Source: Candidatus Woesearchaeota archaeon (GTDB lineage: Archaea > Nanobdellota > Nanobdellia > Woesearchaeales > JACPBV01). From it: DNA of 20,697 nucleotides. The translations under genes were made by a program, and so were the position numbers. Below the pieces are notes generated by a model. The model was given only the letters and a program-made list of their open reading frames with translations. It had not been told where the DNA came from and did no database searches. The stretch spans positions 1 through 20,697 of the forward strand of contig JAHWIN010000060.1 in the NCBI GenBank assembly GCA_019322475.1, written 5' to 3'. Shown here piece by piece: positions 13,191 through 20,697 of this stretch (position 1 is the stretch's first letter; each line of letters opens with the position of its first letter).

Positions 13191-14249
13191 ATGGGCTTGT
13201 TTGATGATATGCTGGGTTCTGAAGAGTCGTTATTCAAGGATCCTGAGGCATTGGATTTCTCTTTCCAGCCAAAGCCTATGAAATACAGGGAAAAACAGCA
13301 GGAATACATGGCAGGCTGCATCAAGCCCCTGTTCCAGGGAAGGAACGGCAAAAACCTGTTCATCTATGGTGTGCCTGGGATAGGTAAAACATTGGCCTGC
13401 AAGCAGCTTATAGAGGAGCTGGAAGAGAAGGCTGAAGACATAACTCCCCTCTATGTAAACTGCTGGCATAAAAACTCAAGCTTTAAAGTCTACCTGGAAC
13501 TTTGCGAGCTGCTGGGATACAGACTGACGCAGAACAAGAACAGGGAGAGCCTTTTTAAGTCTATAAAGGATATCCTGAACAAAGTGTATGCTGTTTTTGT
13601 CTTTGATGAGATAGACAAGGTGGAGGATCTTGATTTCCTATACTCTATCTTAGAGGGACTCTATAAAAAATCTGTCTTTATGATAACCAACTACAGGGAC
13701 TGGATAGATAATGTGGAAGAGAGGATAAGGTCAAGGATGATGGCTGACAACCTGGAGTTCAAGCCTTACAGCATCAAAGAGACAGAAGGCATACTGAAAC
13801 AAAGGATAAGCCATGCATTTGTACAGGATGTTCTTGAAGAGGGTGCGTTCCAGGCCATACTTAAAAAAACAGCAGAGCTGGAGGACATAAGGGCAGGGTT
13901 AAGCATGCTGAGGGATGCTGCATCAAACGCTGAGAACAGGGCAAGCAGGAAGATAACCAAAGAGGATGCTGAATCTGCAATAGATAAGCTGGATGAGTAC
14001 AACCTGGAAAATCCAGAAAACCTTGATGGAGAGCCTAAGCTGATCTTTAATATCATAAAGAAGAACAAATCCATCAGGATGGGGGACCTTTTCAAGGAAT
14101 ACCAGAAAAAGGGAGGCAATATGTCTTACAGGAGCCTCTTCAGGAAAGTTAACAAGCTGGCGGATGACAGGCTTATCACCCTTGAAAAAAAGGAAGGCGG
14201 GCCTGAAGGGACAACCACCATCGTCAAATGCCGAAAGATAAGAGGTTGA
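13191..14249 (+). CDS. cdc6: Orc1/Cdc6 replication initiator
   Basis: The 352-residue AAA+ initiator starts at MGLFDDMLGSEESLF. Archaeal Orc1/Cdc6 binds origin recognition boxes and loads MCM. Features: Walker A GVPGIGKT (60-67), Walker B VFDEID (~137-142), sensor-1 asparagine in ITNYRDW (~165-171), the arginine-finger region RIRSRM (~178-183), a sensor-2 arginine region DIRAGLSMLRDAA (~232-244), and a C-terminal winged helix (~285-350) for DNA binding. Length is near the low end for the family (370-410). The upstream extension from TTG 13122 shows no family similarity and overlaps the TATA box, so it was rejected. It is divergent from the uL1 operon and convergent with acylphosphatase. Confidence 0.95.
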   Translation: MGLFDDMLGSEESLFKDPEALDFSFQPKPMKYREKQQEYMAGCIKPLFQGRNGKNLFIYGVPGIGKTLACKQLIEELEEKAEDITPLYVNCWHKNSSFKVYLELCELLGYRLTQNKNRESLFKSIKDILNKVYAVFVFDEIDKVEDLDFLYSILEGLYKKSVFMITNYRDWIDNVEERIRSRMMADNLEFKPYSIKETEGILKQRISHAFVQDVLEEGAFQAILKKTAELEDIRAGLSMLRDAASNAENRASRKITKEDAESAIDKLDEYNLENPENLDGEPKLIFNIIKKNKSIRMGDLFKEYQKKGGNMSYRSLFRKVNKLADDRLITLEKKEGGPEGTTTIVKCRKIRG

Positions 14250-14267
14250 ACAGGACTTTAGGCTTAG

Positions 14268-14540
14268 TCAATACCTTACAGAAAAGGTCTTGAATTCCCC
14301 TTTGGGATCCTCATAGGCTATCTCTACGTTATCGACATAAGCCCCTTTTGGCCCTTCCCTGCAGAACCTTATAAGCTCCTTTAACCTTTCTTCAGAACCC
14401 TCTGCCACCACCTCCACATTTCCGTCTGGAAGGTTCCTTACAAAACCTTTCAATCCCAGTCTGTTGGCTGTAAGACTGGCGTTGTGCCTGAAAAATACGC
14501 CCTGGACCTTTCCGGATATTATCAGATGGATCCTTTTCAT
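14268..14540 (-). CDS. acyP: Acylphosphatase
   Basis: The 90-residue alpha/beta sandwich enzyme hydrolyses acyl phosphates to carboxylate and phosphate. The signature G-K-V-Q-G-V-F-F-R carries the phosphate-binding R18, and G-F-V-R-N-L-P-D-G carries catalytic N36. Both are in canonical positions for a protein of this length. The frame is open to 14609, but Met at 14540 was chosen because the family starts there and an A/T-rich box (14561-14575, minus strand) lies about 27 nt upstream. It is convergent with orc1 (18-nt gap) and divergent from the membrane-protein gene. Confidence 0.95.
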   Translation of the reverse strand: MKRIHLIISGKVQGVFFRHNASLTANRLGLKGFVRNLPDGNVEVVAEGSEERLKELIRFCREGPKGAYVDNVEIAYEDPKGEFKTFSVRY

Positions 14541-14560
14541 CAGGAGATTAAAGAAGATAC

Positions 14561-14575
14561 TATTATTTATTTTTT
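14561..14575 (-). promoter_or_regulatory. TATA-like promoter of acylphosphatase
   Basis: An A/T-only tract, AAAAAATAAATAATA on the minus strand, is centred about 27 nt before the ATG at 14540. Confidence 0.45.
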
Positions 14576-14612
14576 TCTGGAATTGGCAGGGTATGTGGGG
14601 CTTAAACAAACA

Positions 14613-14620
14613 TTTTTATA
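14613..14620 (+). promoter_or_regulatory. TATA-like promoter of the membrane protein-RNase J operon
   Basis: TTTTTATA is centred about 28 nt before ATG 14645. Confidence 0.45.
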
Positions 14621-14644
14621 GTAATCCTTCTGTTTTATGGAAAT

Positions 14645-15280
14645 ATGGTTTTTTCAGAGATATCGGACTGGGTGCTTAATGGTGTTTACCAGCCTATAGC
14701 TGGGATTCTTCCTGAGAGATTCAGGATCTTTCTTGATCTTGCGCTGTTTACACTGCTTATAGCCGCCTATGCCCTGTTCATCTGGAAGTTCTATAAGTTC
14801 CTTGCAAGGAGGAATATCCTTGAACTGAACCTAAGCAGGTATAACCAAAGCAAAAGCCCCCTGATAAGCAAGATTTTCGCTTCATTATTGTACCTTATAG
14901 AGTATATCCTGATAATGCCCTTGGCTGTCTTTTTCTGGTTTGGAATATTTTCGGGGTTTCTTCTTATACTTTCAGAAAGCCAGAGCGCTGCACAGGTCCT
15001 CCTTATATCTGCCATAGTCGTTTCTGCTGTAAGGTTTACCTCTTATTTCAGCGAAGATCTTTCAAATGACCTTGCGAAGATGATACCTTTGATGGTCCTT
15101 TCTGTCTTTTTGCTCAACCCCAACTTTATCTCTGTTGCAGCCTTGGCCCAGCGATTTAGCGAGCTTCCCCTTCTTTTGGATAATGCTGCAATATACCTTG
15201 TCTTCATAATAATGCTGGAAGCGGTGATGAGGGTCATCTACAGCATCGTATTTTTGTTTACGGGAGGAAAGAAAAAATGA
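14645..15280 (+). CDS. Polytopic membrane protein of unknown function, coupled to RNase J
   Basis: The 211-residue protein has about five hydrophobic segments (~28-48, ~78-108, ~116-134, ~144-164, ~177-205). A short basic cytoplasmic-type loop (KFLARRNILELNLSRYNQSKSP, ~50-74) lies between the first two, and the C-terminus is basic (TGGKKK). No signal peptide, catalytic motif or known transporter signature was recognised; the N-terminus (SDWVLNGVYQPIAGILPE) looks like a membrane-surface helix. The gene shares ATGA with the start of RNase J, a strong sign of co-expression. It might be a small channel, or a membrane anchor or partner for the RNase (both inference). A similar pairing would have to be seen in relatives to support a link. 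Confidence 0.8.
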   Translation: MVFSEISDWVLNGVYQPIAGILPERFRIFLDLALFTLLIAAYALFIWKFYKFLARRNILELNLSRYNQSKSPLISKIFASLLYLIEYILIMPLAVFFWFGIFSGFLLILSESQSAAQVLLISAIVVSAVRFTSYFSEDLSNDLAKMIPLMVLSVFLLNPNFISVAALAQRFSELPLLLDNAAIYLVFIIMLEAVMRVIYSIVFLFTGGKKK

Positions 15281-16614
15281 TAGAAGTATGCGCTGTAGGG
15301 GGGTATGACGAGATAGGTAAGAACATGACCGCTGTAAAGGCGGGTGATGAGGCTGTAATCATAGATATGGGGCTGCACCTTGATAGTTATATCAAATATA
15401 CAGAAGGGGAAGGAGAAGATATGGTAGAGATAAGCCCTGATGAACTGGCCAAAGTCGGAGCAATACCCAATGACAGAGTAATAAAAGACTGGATGGGGAA
15501 GGTAAAGGCAATAATACCCACGCATGCACACCTTGACCATGTCGGGGCATTGACATTCCTGTCCAACAGGTATGATGCTCCTATACTATGCACGCCTTTC
15601 ACATCAGAGGTAATCAAGACCATAAGCAGGGACGAGAAGATAAAACTGAGGAACAGCATAAAAGTCCTGAATGTAAATTCTGTGTACTGGGTCTCCAAGA
15701 ACATCAGGATAGAGTTCATAAACATGACCCACAGCACACCCCAAACGGTCATGGTAGCTGTCCACACCCCTGAGGGGACCTTATTGTACGCCAATGACTT
15801 CAAGTTTGACAATCATCCAACATTAGGGAAGAAGCCAAACTACAAAAGGCTGGAGGAGCTTGGAAATAAAGGGGTCAAGGTGCTGATATGCGACTGCACA
15901 AGGGCCAGGCAGCCGATAAAGACGCCTTCTGAGCTTGTTGCAAAGGAGATGCTTAGGGATGTCATGCTTGGCGTGGATTCAAGAGGAAAAGCGGTTATAG
16001 TCACTACGTTCGCTTCCCACCTGGCAAGGCTAAAATCCATCATAGAGTTCGGGAAGAAGATGAACAGGAAGGTTGTATTCCTTGGAAGGAGCCTTGCCAA
16101 GTATACCCAAGCAGGAGAGAAGATAGACATAATAAGCTTCTCAAAAGATGCTGAGATAGTAAAATTCGGCAAGCAGATAAAAAACAGGCTAAGTAAGATG
16201 GGGAAACAGGGGATAGAAAAATATCTTTTGGTCGTTACCGGGCACCAGGGGGAGCCAAAATCAACATTGAGCAAGATAGTAAACGGAGAGATACCATTCA
16301 GGTTCAAGTCTGAAGACCATGTTATATTCTCCTGCACTGTCATCCCCAGCAAAGTCAATATAGAGAACAGGGCAGAGCTGGAGAGAAAGCTAAGGGAAAA
16401 AGGTGTAAGGATATTCAGGGACATCCACGCTTCAGGGCATGCTTCAAGAGAGGACCTGAGGGACCTGATAAACCTTGTCAAGCCAAAGAACATAATACCT
16501 GCCCATGGAGAGAAGGAGATGAAGGAGGCGCTTGTGGAGCTGGCTATAGAGAAAGGGTACAGAAGAGGGAAGACTGTGCATATCGTGCATGATGGGGACA
16601 AAATATCTTTTTGA
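15277..16614 (+). CDS. rnj: Ribonuclease J (archaeal, beta-CASP metallo-beta-lactamase)
   Basis: The 445-residue RNase is a 5'-to-3' exonuclease of mRNA decay and rRNA end maturation in archaea. Zinc-binding motifs are all present: motif 2 HAHLDH (83-88), H152 in THST, D174 in ANDFKFD, and the final histidine in IPAHGE (H410). The beta-CASP domain carries TFASHLARL (~244-252), VTGHQGEP (~320-327) and the HASGHAS motif (384-390). It lacks the bacterial C-terminal dimerisation domain, as archaeal RNase J does. Its ATG overlaps the TGA of the membrane-protein gene by four bases. PCNA follows after a 73-nt gap with its own promoter. Confidence 0.96.
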   Translation: MIEVCAVGGYDEIGKNMTAVKAGDEAVIIDMGLHLDSYIKYTEGEGEDMVEISPDELAKVGAIPNDRVIKDWMGKVKAIIPTHAHLDHVGALTFLSNRYDAPILCTPFTSEVIKTISRDEKIKLRNSIKVLNVNSVYWVSKNIRIEFINMTHSTPQTVMVAVHTPEGTLLYANDFKFDNHPTLGKKPNYKRLEELGNKGVKVLICDCTRARQPIKTPSELVAKEMLRDVMLGVDSRGKAVIVTTFASHLARLKSIIEFGKKMNRKVVFLGRSLAKYTQAGEKIDIISFSKDAEIVKFGKQIKNRLSKMGKQGIEKYLLVVTGHQGEPKSTLSKIVNGEIPFRFKSEDHVIFSCTVIPSKVNIENRAELERKLREKGVRIFRDIHASGHASREDLRDLINLVKPKNIIPAHGEKEMKEALVELAIEKGYRRGKTVHIVHDGDKISF

Positions 16615-16622
16615 TAACCATA

Positions 16623-16634
16623 AAACATTTAAAT
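16623..16634 (+). promoter_or_regulatory. TATA-like promoter of pcn
   Basis: AACATTTAAATA lies about 60 nt before the PCNA ATG at 16688, giving a short leader that contains the G-rich ribosome-binding sequence GGGGGTG (~16675-16681). Confidence 0.45.
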
Positions 16635-16687
16635 AGGGCATAATTATTATTTCAATGTAAATTAAATGGAATGTGGGGGTGCATATC

Positions 16688-17428
16688 ATGAAACTTACAC
16701 TAGCTGAACCAAGCTACCTTAAGGAAAGCATAAACATAATCTCTGACCTGGTGAATGAAGCCAGATTCAAGATAAACAAGGATGCCATGGAACTTGTGGC
16801 CATGGACCCTGCAAATGTTGCCATGGTGATATTCAAGCTTCTGAGCTCCTGCTTTACAGAATATGATGTAAAAGAGGATACTGAGATAGCCATAAACCTT
16901 GGAAACCTCAAGCAGATATTAAGGAGAGTAGGGAGCAATGACATGCTAAGCCTGGAGCTTAAGGAAGAGGCAAAGCTTAGCATAAGGCTGAAGGGGAATA
17001 CAACAAGAACATTTAACCTTCCGATAATCGAGCTGGAGGAAAAGGAGCAGAAGGTTCCTGACCTGAAGTTCCCTATCTCCATAACGATGCCTTCCAGCAC
17101 ACTAACAGGGGTCATAGAAGACGCTGATATAGTGGCTGAGTCTGTAACATTTGAGGTCGAGAAAGGGAGCTTTAACATACACGCTGCTGGCGACCTTTCA
17201 CAGGCTAAGATCGAGGTAAAGGAAGGGGAGAATGTCAAGATCGAGGCTAATGAGAATGTCAAGGCCAAATACAGCATAGAGTACCTAAAAAAGATGATAG
17301 GTGCATCCAAGCTTAGCGAGAATGCAGAGATAAGGTTCAACAAGGATTATCCCCTAAAGATAGACTTCAAGGCTGTCGACAAGCTGCTGCTGAGCTTTAT
17401 ACTTGCTCCCAGGGTTGAGAATGACTGA
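16688..17428 (+). CDS. pcn: DNA polymerase sliding clamp (PCNA)
   Basis: The 246-residue clamp has the two PCNA repeats: N-terminal LTLAEPSYLKESINIISDLVNEA...AMELVAMDPANVAMVIFKL, and C-terminal domain ending PLKIDFKAVDKLLLSFILAPRVEND, with the terminal A-P-R-V/I-E of archaeal PCNA. The interdomain connecting region is near NLPIIELEEKEQKVPDLKF (~115-133). PCNA encircles DNA and tethers polymerases, FEN1 and ligase. Upstream in-frame GTGs exist, but ATG 16688 has GGGGGTG 6 nt before it and matches the family N-terminus. A single homotrimeric clamp is expected. It lies between RNase J and RtcA on the same strand. Confidence 0.97.
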   Translation: MKLTLAEPSYLKESINIISDLVNEARFKINKDAMELVAMDPANVAMVIFKLLSSCFTEYDVKEDTEIAINLGNLKQILRRVGSNDMLSLELKEEAKLSIRLKGNTTRTFNLPIIELEEKEQKVPDLKFPISITMPSSTLTGVIEDADIVAESVTFEVEKGSFNIHAAGDLSQAKIEVKEGENVKIEANENVKAKYSIEYLKKMIGASKLSENAEIRFNKDYPLKIDFKAVDKLLLSFILAPRVEND

Positions 17429-17457
17429 TTTCTGGATGAAGCCGTGTAAACTGCAAG

Positions 17458-17467
17458 TTATTTAAAG
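17458..17467 (+). promoter_or_regulatory. TATA-like promoter of rtcA
   Basis: TTATTTAAAG is centred about 27 nt before ATG 17490, fitting a leaderless transcript. Confidence 0.5.
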
Positions 17468-17489
17468 AACAAGGTTTCTCTTCTTAGGC

Positions 17490-18551
17490 ATGATAGAGAT
17501 AGACGGCTCTTACCTGGAAGGAGGAGGACAGATAGCCAGGACGGCTTTGGCCCTTTCTACAATAACGCAAAAGCCTTTTGAGATAGTGAACATAAGGAAA
17601 GGGAGGGATAAGCCGGGGCTTAAGAACCAGCATCTTTTCTGCATAAAAGCGCTGGAAAAACTATGCGGTTCTAGGGCAGAAGGGGCTGAGCTTGGCTCTA
17701 CCTCCCTTAGGTACTGGCCCGGGAAGATAAAAGGAGGCACTGTTGCTGTGGATGTCGGGACTGCCGGCTCTATAAGCCTGCTGCTGCAATCAATAATCAT
17801 CCCTTCCATGCTTGCAGATTCTAAGGTAAGGCTGAGGATAAAAGGAGGGACAGATGTTTCATGGAGCCCCCAATTTGACTATATGAACAATGTTATAATG
17901 CCCCACATGAGGAGATATGCTGATATTGAAGTAAGCCTCATAAAAAGAGGATATTACCCTAAAGGAGGAGGAGAGGTTGATATCAGGATAAAGCCCAGGT
18001 CCAGCCTGAAAAATGAAGGGGAACTTCCAGGGATAATACTTACAGAACAGCATAACCTTATACAGATCAAGGGGGTATCCCATGCATCTATAGACCTGGA
18101 GAAGGCTAATGTGGCTGAAAGGCAGGCAAAGTCCTCTAAGCTTACACTTAGCAAGCTTAGATGCCCAATCCAAATAAGGGCTGAATATCAAGATACTTTA
18201 TCCACAGGATCAGGGATCACCTTATGGGCTGTATTTTCCAGGGACCCTGATGAGATCAATATAACAGAGCCCATAATATTGGGGGCTGACTGCCTGGGAA
18301 AAAGAGGGAGGAGGGCAGAGGATGTCGGGAAAGAGGCTGCACTTAGGATCATAGAAGAGATAAAAAGCGGAACTCCTGTCGACAGGCACCTAGCTGACAA
18401 CCTAATCCCTATGATGGGCCTTGCACCTGGAAGCAGGATAAAGGTGTCTTGCATCACAGACCATACTAAGACTAACGTGTGGGTTACGGAACAGTTCCTT
18501 CCTGTAAGGTTCAAGATGGATGAACGGTCTATAGAATGCTGCACATTATGA
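17490..18551 (+). CDS. rtcA: RNA 3'-terminal phosphate cyclase
   Basis: The 353-residue enzyme uses ATP to convert an RNA 3'-phosphate to a 2',3'-cyclic phosphate. Such ends are the kind that archaeal splicing endonuclease makes and RtcB ligates. Features: DGSYLEGGGQIARTALALS (5-23), IRKGRDKPGLKNQHL (~35-49), GTAGSISLLLQ (~90-100), the K-R-G-Y-Y-P-K-G-G-G-E signature (~152-162), and the adenylated histidine H325 in ITDHTKTN followed by EQFLPVRF. The insert domain (~180-275) has the usual size. The start is fixed by an ATG with a TATA box 27 nt upstream. In a genome whose rRNA seems to contain BHB introns, an RNA-end repair enzyme fits well, but it is near-universal in archaea. Confidence 0.96.
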   Translation: MIEIDGSYLEGGGQIARTALALSTITQKPFEIVNIRKGRDKPGLKNQHLFCIKALEKLCGSRAEGAELGSTSLRYWPGKIKGGTVAVDVGTAGSISLLLQSIIIPSMLADSKVRLRIKGGTDVSWSPQFDYMNNVIMPHMRRYADIEVSLIKRGYYPKGGGEVDIRIKPRSSLKNEGELPGIILTEQHNLIQIKGVSHASIDLEKANVAERQAKSSKLTLSKLRCPIQIRAEYQDTLSTGSGITLWAVFSRDPDEINITEPIILGADCLGKRGRRAEDVGKEAALRIIEEIKSGTPVDRHLADNLIPMMGLAPGSRIKVSCITDHTKTNVWVTEQFLPVRFKMDERSIECCTL

Positions 18552-18586
18552 TACCAAATTGGAGGGCAAAAAAAATAGAAGAAAAT

Positions 18587-20419
18587 CTACTTTTTCCTGA
18601 ACAGGCTTCTTATCCAGCTTATTACCTTACTGAATATGGGCTGCTTAACTTCCTGACCATCACCTTCGCCTGAGAGGTTTTCTTTTTGGCCAATAGCGCC
18701 TTTTTCTTCCAGAATATCACCTTTATCCCCTTTTCCATAGGGAGTTTCATCTTTACCTCCTGATGTTTGAAGCTCTTCGGAAGCATTAATGGCCTCTTCC
18801 TCTTCTTTTAAGACCTTAACCTTATCTATCCGCTTAAGGATCACCATCTCTTCATTGAATTTTGCATTTACAACAGTCTTGAACTCTATATCATCCTCTT
18901 CATAGCCTTCAGGAACAAGCAAGGAATAGGAGTATGCCTTGACCTCTTCGTTTGGGTCCAGGCCATCCAGGAAACCTATAACATTTCCAACTAAAGACGA
19001 CCTTATCTCCTTAGGGAACATATCAGAGATGTCTATAGAATTGATAACCTGGTTCCTTTGGTTCTTCAATATGACCGCTACCTTGATCTCTTCTCCAGGA
19101 TAGAACTCTTTTTTATTCAATTCCCTTATTATCTCAATAATCTGAGGCTGAGCCTTGACCATCAACTGGGCAGACTTCTCGAATGAGATTGTTTTTCCTG
19201 AATCGGAAAGATAGGATCCTGTAACCTTTGTATTGAACTTATGGTCTTCGCTCAGGTAAGGGGATGTTAGGGTCTTCCTAAAAATCTCATGGGTTTCCCC
19301 TGAGCTTATGTCTGCCTTTTCGCTTATTTCCTTAAATAGGCTGCTTTCAACCTTGACCTTAACACCACTTATATCTTTTTCGCCATAGTTCTTTACAGCT
19401 ATGTAGACATTATAGGGGGAGTTTGACTTCACCTCCTCCTGGACCTCTATTATAGGAAGTATGTATGAGAGGCCTACACTAAGCTGGTCTTCAAACTCCT
19501 CAGTGAAACCTTTTTCCAAAATGTTAAGGGCAACTGATGAGCTTATGTTGAATTTTCCTGCCCTGGACGAGCTTATCTTAACGGTAAAATCTCTACTTTT
19601 TCCTTTTTCAACAGCGCCTGAGAAAAAGGGCTTTCCATCCCTGATGTCCATCCCTGAAGAGAGGGAAACAATATCAACACTTGAAGGAAGGCCTATCTCC
19701 AGGCTGGTTATATCGAGATCATTAGAGCTGTCCTTGTTTTTTATGGATATATTATAACTGATCAGCTCATCCTTATCTGCCGCTTTCTTTGAGACTGAGT
19801 GGGCTATAGTGTACGGCTTCTTTACATCTATGGTCTCCTGGGATGATTTTTTCACCTTTTTTTTGCTTCCTGAATAATAGGATAACTGGGCTTCAGAATC
19901 AAATGAAACGATATCATCTGCCCTTACCTTATAAGAAAAGACTTCTTCTTCACCTGCATCTAAACTTCCGGACCATGAGGCTGTCTGCTTATTCGGCAAG
20001 ACTGTCAATCCTGAAGGATAGGTATCTGTATAGAAGACATCTGCTGCATCCTTAGTCCCTGTATTCTTAAGGGTAACCTTAACATCCAGCTCCTCATTAA
20101 GATAGAGAGAGGATGAAGAGAATTCCCGTCCTATAGATACGTCCGGCTCCATGGACTCTATCCTAACCTTTATCTCAGGGTAATCCACTTCCTCGAAGCA
20201 GTACCTTATATCGCCTCTTGTCTCACATTCCCCAACTGACATCAAGCCCCCTATGTCATCCATCTTGAATATCAGGCTTTGGCTGGATTCTATATACGCA
20301 ACATAGAAGTAATGGCCCTCTGCCCGAAAGGTCTCCATATCTGCAACCCAGCCTTCGAAAACAGCTGAAGCGAAAGGGATCAACAAAATGAGGATCATAA
20401 ACAACGCTGATTTTTTCAT
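18587..20419 (-). CDS. Secreted or surface protein with CARDB/DUF11-like repeats
   Basis: The 610-residue protein has a Sec signal peptide (MKKSALFMILILLIPFASA, likely cleaved after A19). Several immunoglobulin-like beta-sandwich repeats of the CARDB/DUF11 type follow, seen as NTGTKDAADVFYTDTYPSGL (~117-136), IKNKDSSNDLDITSLEIGLP (~229-248), VKNYGEKDISGVKVKVESS (~347-365) and LKNQRNQVINSIDISDMFP (~453-471). An N-terminal ~20-100 region has a Cys pair (GECETRGDIRYC). A charged linker (~540-590) leads to a short amphipathic C-terminus, SKVISWIRSLFRKK. There is no C-terminal transmembrane helix, so retention could be by the tail or by partners (inference). Such repeats build archaeal envelope and adhesion proteins. 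The role is unknown; secretion is confident. It has its own TATA-like promoter. Confidence 0.82.
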   Translation of the reverse strand: MKKSALFMILILLIPFASAVFEGWVADMETFRAEGHYFYVAYIESSQSLIFKMDDIGGLMSVGECETRGDIRYCFEEVDYPEIKVRIESMEPDVSIGREFSSSSLYLNEELDVKVTLKNTGTKDAADVFYTDTYPSGLTVLPNKQTASWSGSLDAGEEEVFSYKVRADDIVSFDSEAQLSYYSGSKKKVKKSSQETIDVKKPYTIAHSVSKKAADKDELISYNISIKNKDSSNDLDITSLEIGLPSSVDIVSLSSGMDIRDGKPFFSGAVEKGKSRDFTVKISSSRAGKFNISSSVALNILEKGFTEEFEDQLSVGLSYILPIIEVQEEVKSNSPYNVYIAVKNYGEKDISGVKVKVESSLFKEISEKADISSGETHEIFRKTLTSPYLSEDHKFNTKVTGSYLSDSGKTISFEKSAQLMVKAQPQIIEIIRELNKKEFYPGEEIKVAVILKNQRNQVINSIDISDMFPKEIRSSLVGNVIGFLDGLDPNEEVKAYSYSLLVPEGYEEDDIEFKTVVNAKFNEEMVILKRIDKVKVLKEEEEAINASEELQTSGGKDETPYGKGDKGDILEEKGAIGQKENLSGEGDGQEVKQPIFSKVISWIRSLFRKK

Positions 20420-20444
20420 CCTACACTACCATCAGGCTTAGAGT

Positions 20445-20453
20445 ATATAAATC
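20445..20453 (-). promoter_or_regulatory. TATA-like promoter of the surface-protein gene
   Basis: On the minus strand ATTTATATA is centred about 30 nt before the ATG at 20419. Confidence 0.5.
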
Positions 20454-20499
20454 TTATTGCAGTTTCATTTAGGGGGTATAGTGTGTTGTGGAGACCTAA

Positions 20500-20697
20500 C
20501 GGCGATATTGAAAAGTTACCCTACTACGCTGACCAGAACGCCATACTTCGTATGGCAACCTGGTCATCTTCGTCCTGGCCATGCCATGAATGCCTACGGT
20601 TTTAGAAAACAAGGTTTTCTAAACCATCAGAAAAACAAGTTTTTCTAAGGCATTAATGGCATTCATGGCACAGACGGTTAACTTTTCAATATCGCCG
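20500..20697. mobile_element. Palindromic MITE-like element with 19-bp terminal inverted repeats
   Basis: CGGCGATATTGAAAAGTTA (20500-20518) is repeated exactly in inverted orientation at 20679-20697, the last base of the window. Nested inside is a hairpin, GACCAG-AAC-GCCATAC-TTC-GTATGGC-AAC-CTGGTC (~20531-20565), with a symmetric AAC/AAC internal loop. A second stem, TGCCATGAATGCC/GGCATTCATGGCA (~20582-20594 and ~20657-20669), encloses two small hairpins, TTTAGAAAAC-AAG-GTTTTCTAAA and AGAAAAA-CAAG-TTTTTCT. There is no coding capacity. It resembles a non-autonomous transposon or a highly structured repeat. The target duplication cannot be checked because the right flank is missing. Confidence 0.7.

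Noticed and set aside
20457..20648. 63-codon frame in the terminal palindromic element
   Set aside because: It is formed from the palindromic repeats, has no ribosome-binding site and no protein character.

Overview
The window looks like archaeal genomic DNA, most likely from a small-genome DPANN-type lineage (Woesearchaeota/Pacearchaeota-like; this placement is inference). Support: an archaeal 23S rRNA, membrane-anchored LonB, Kae1, the uL1-uL10-P1 stalk operon, Orc1/Cdc6, PCNA, archaeal RNase J and RtcA. Genes are dense, moderately AT-rich, and many have an A/T-rich TATA-like box about 25-30 nt before the start codon with little or no leader.

Layout. Positions 1-~1280 are the 3' part of the 23S rRNA, ended by a T-rich tract. 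Two insertions interrupt the rRNA. One is 86 nt (795-880) in the helix 89 loop and one is about 30 nt (558-587) in the helix 81 loop. Both are bounded by bulge-helix-bulge (BHB) motifs, and excising each at the BHB rule positions restores the conserved archaeal rRNA sequence exactly. A four-helix-bundle protein of the 23S intervening-sequence/S23 family follows (1510-1914). Next come kae1, a TFIIB-type zinc-ribbon mini-protein, lonB, and a DRG/Obg-like TGS GTPase with an altered G3 motif. A 168-bp MITE-like element (15-bp perfect terminal inverted repeats, 8-bp target duplication) lies at 6345-6528. It precedes a small charged protein and an operon of PfkB kinase, MazG-like protein, PLP-binding YggS/PLPBP and SemiSWEET.

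On the minus strand, uL1, uL10 and P1/L12 form an operon without uL11. uL10 carries an unusual ~240-residue charged extension. The operon is followed by an archaeal coiled-coil protein (COG1340-like) after a hairpin-rich spacer. Divergent from uL1 is orc1/cdc6, followed by a convergent acylphosphatase. Then a polytopic membrane protein is translationally coupled to RNase J, followed by PCNA and RtcA. A large secreted protein with CARDB/DUF11-like repeats is read leftward. The window ends with a strongly palindromic element (20500-20697) whose 19-bp terminal inverted repeats reach the last base.

The functional theme is information processing: rRNA and its introns, RNA 3'-end cyclisation, RNA decay, tRNA t6A synthesis, replication initiation and clamp, and ribosomal stalk. 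The two likely rRNA introns beside a 23S-intervening-sequence-type protein, and the two non-autonomous mobile-like palindromic elements, are the most unusual parts.
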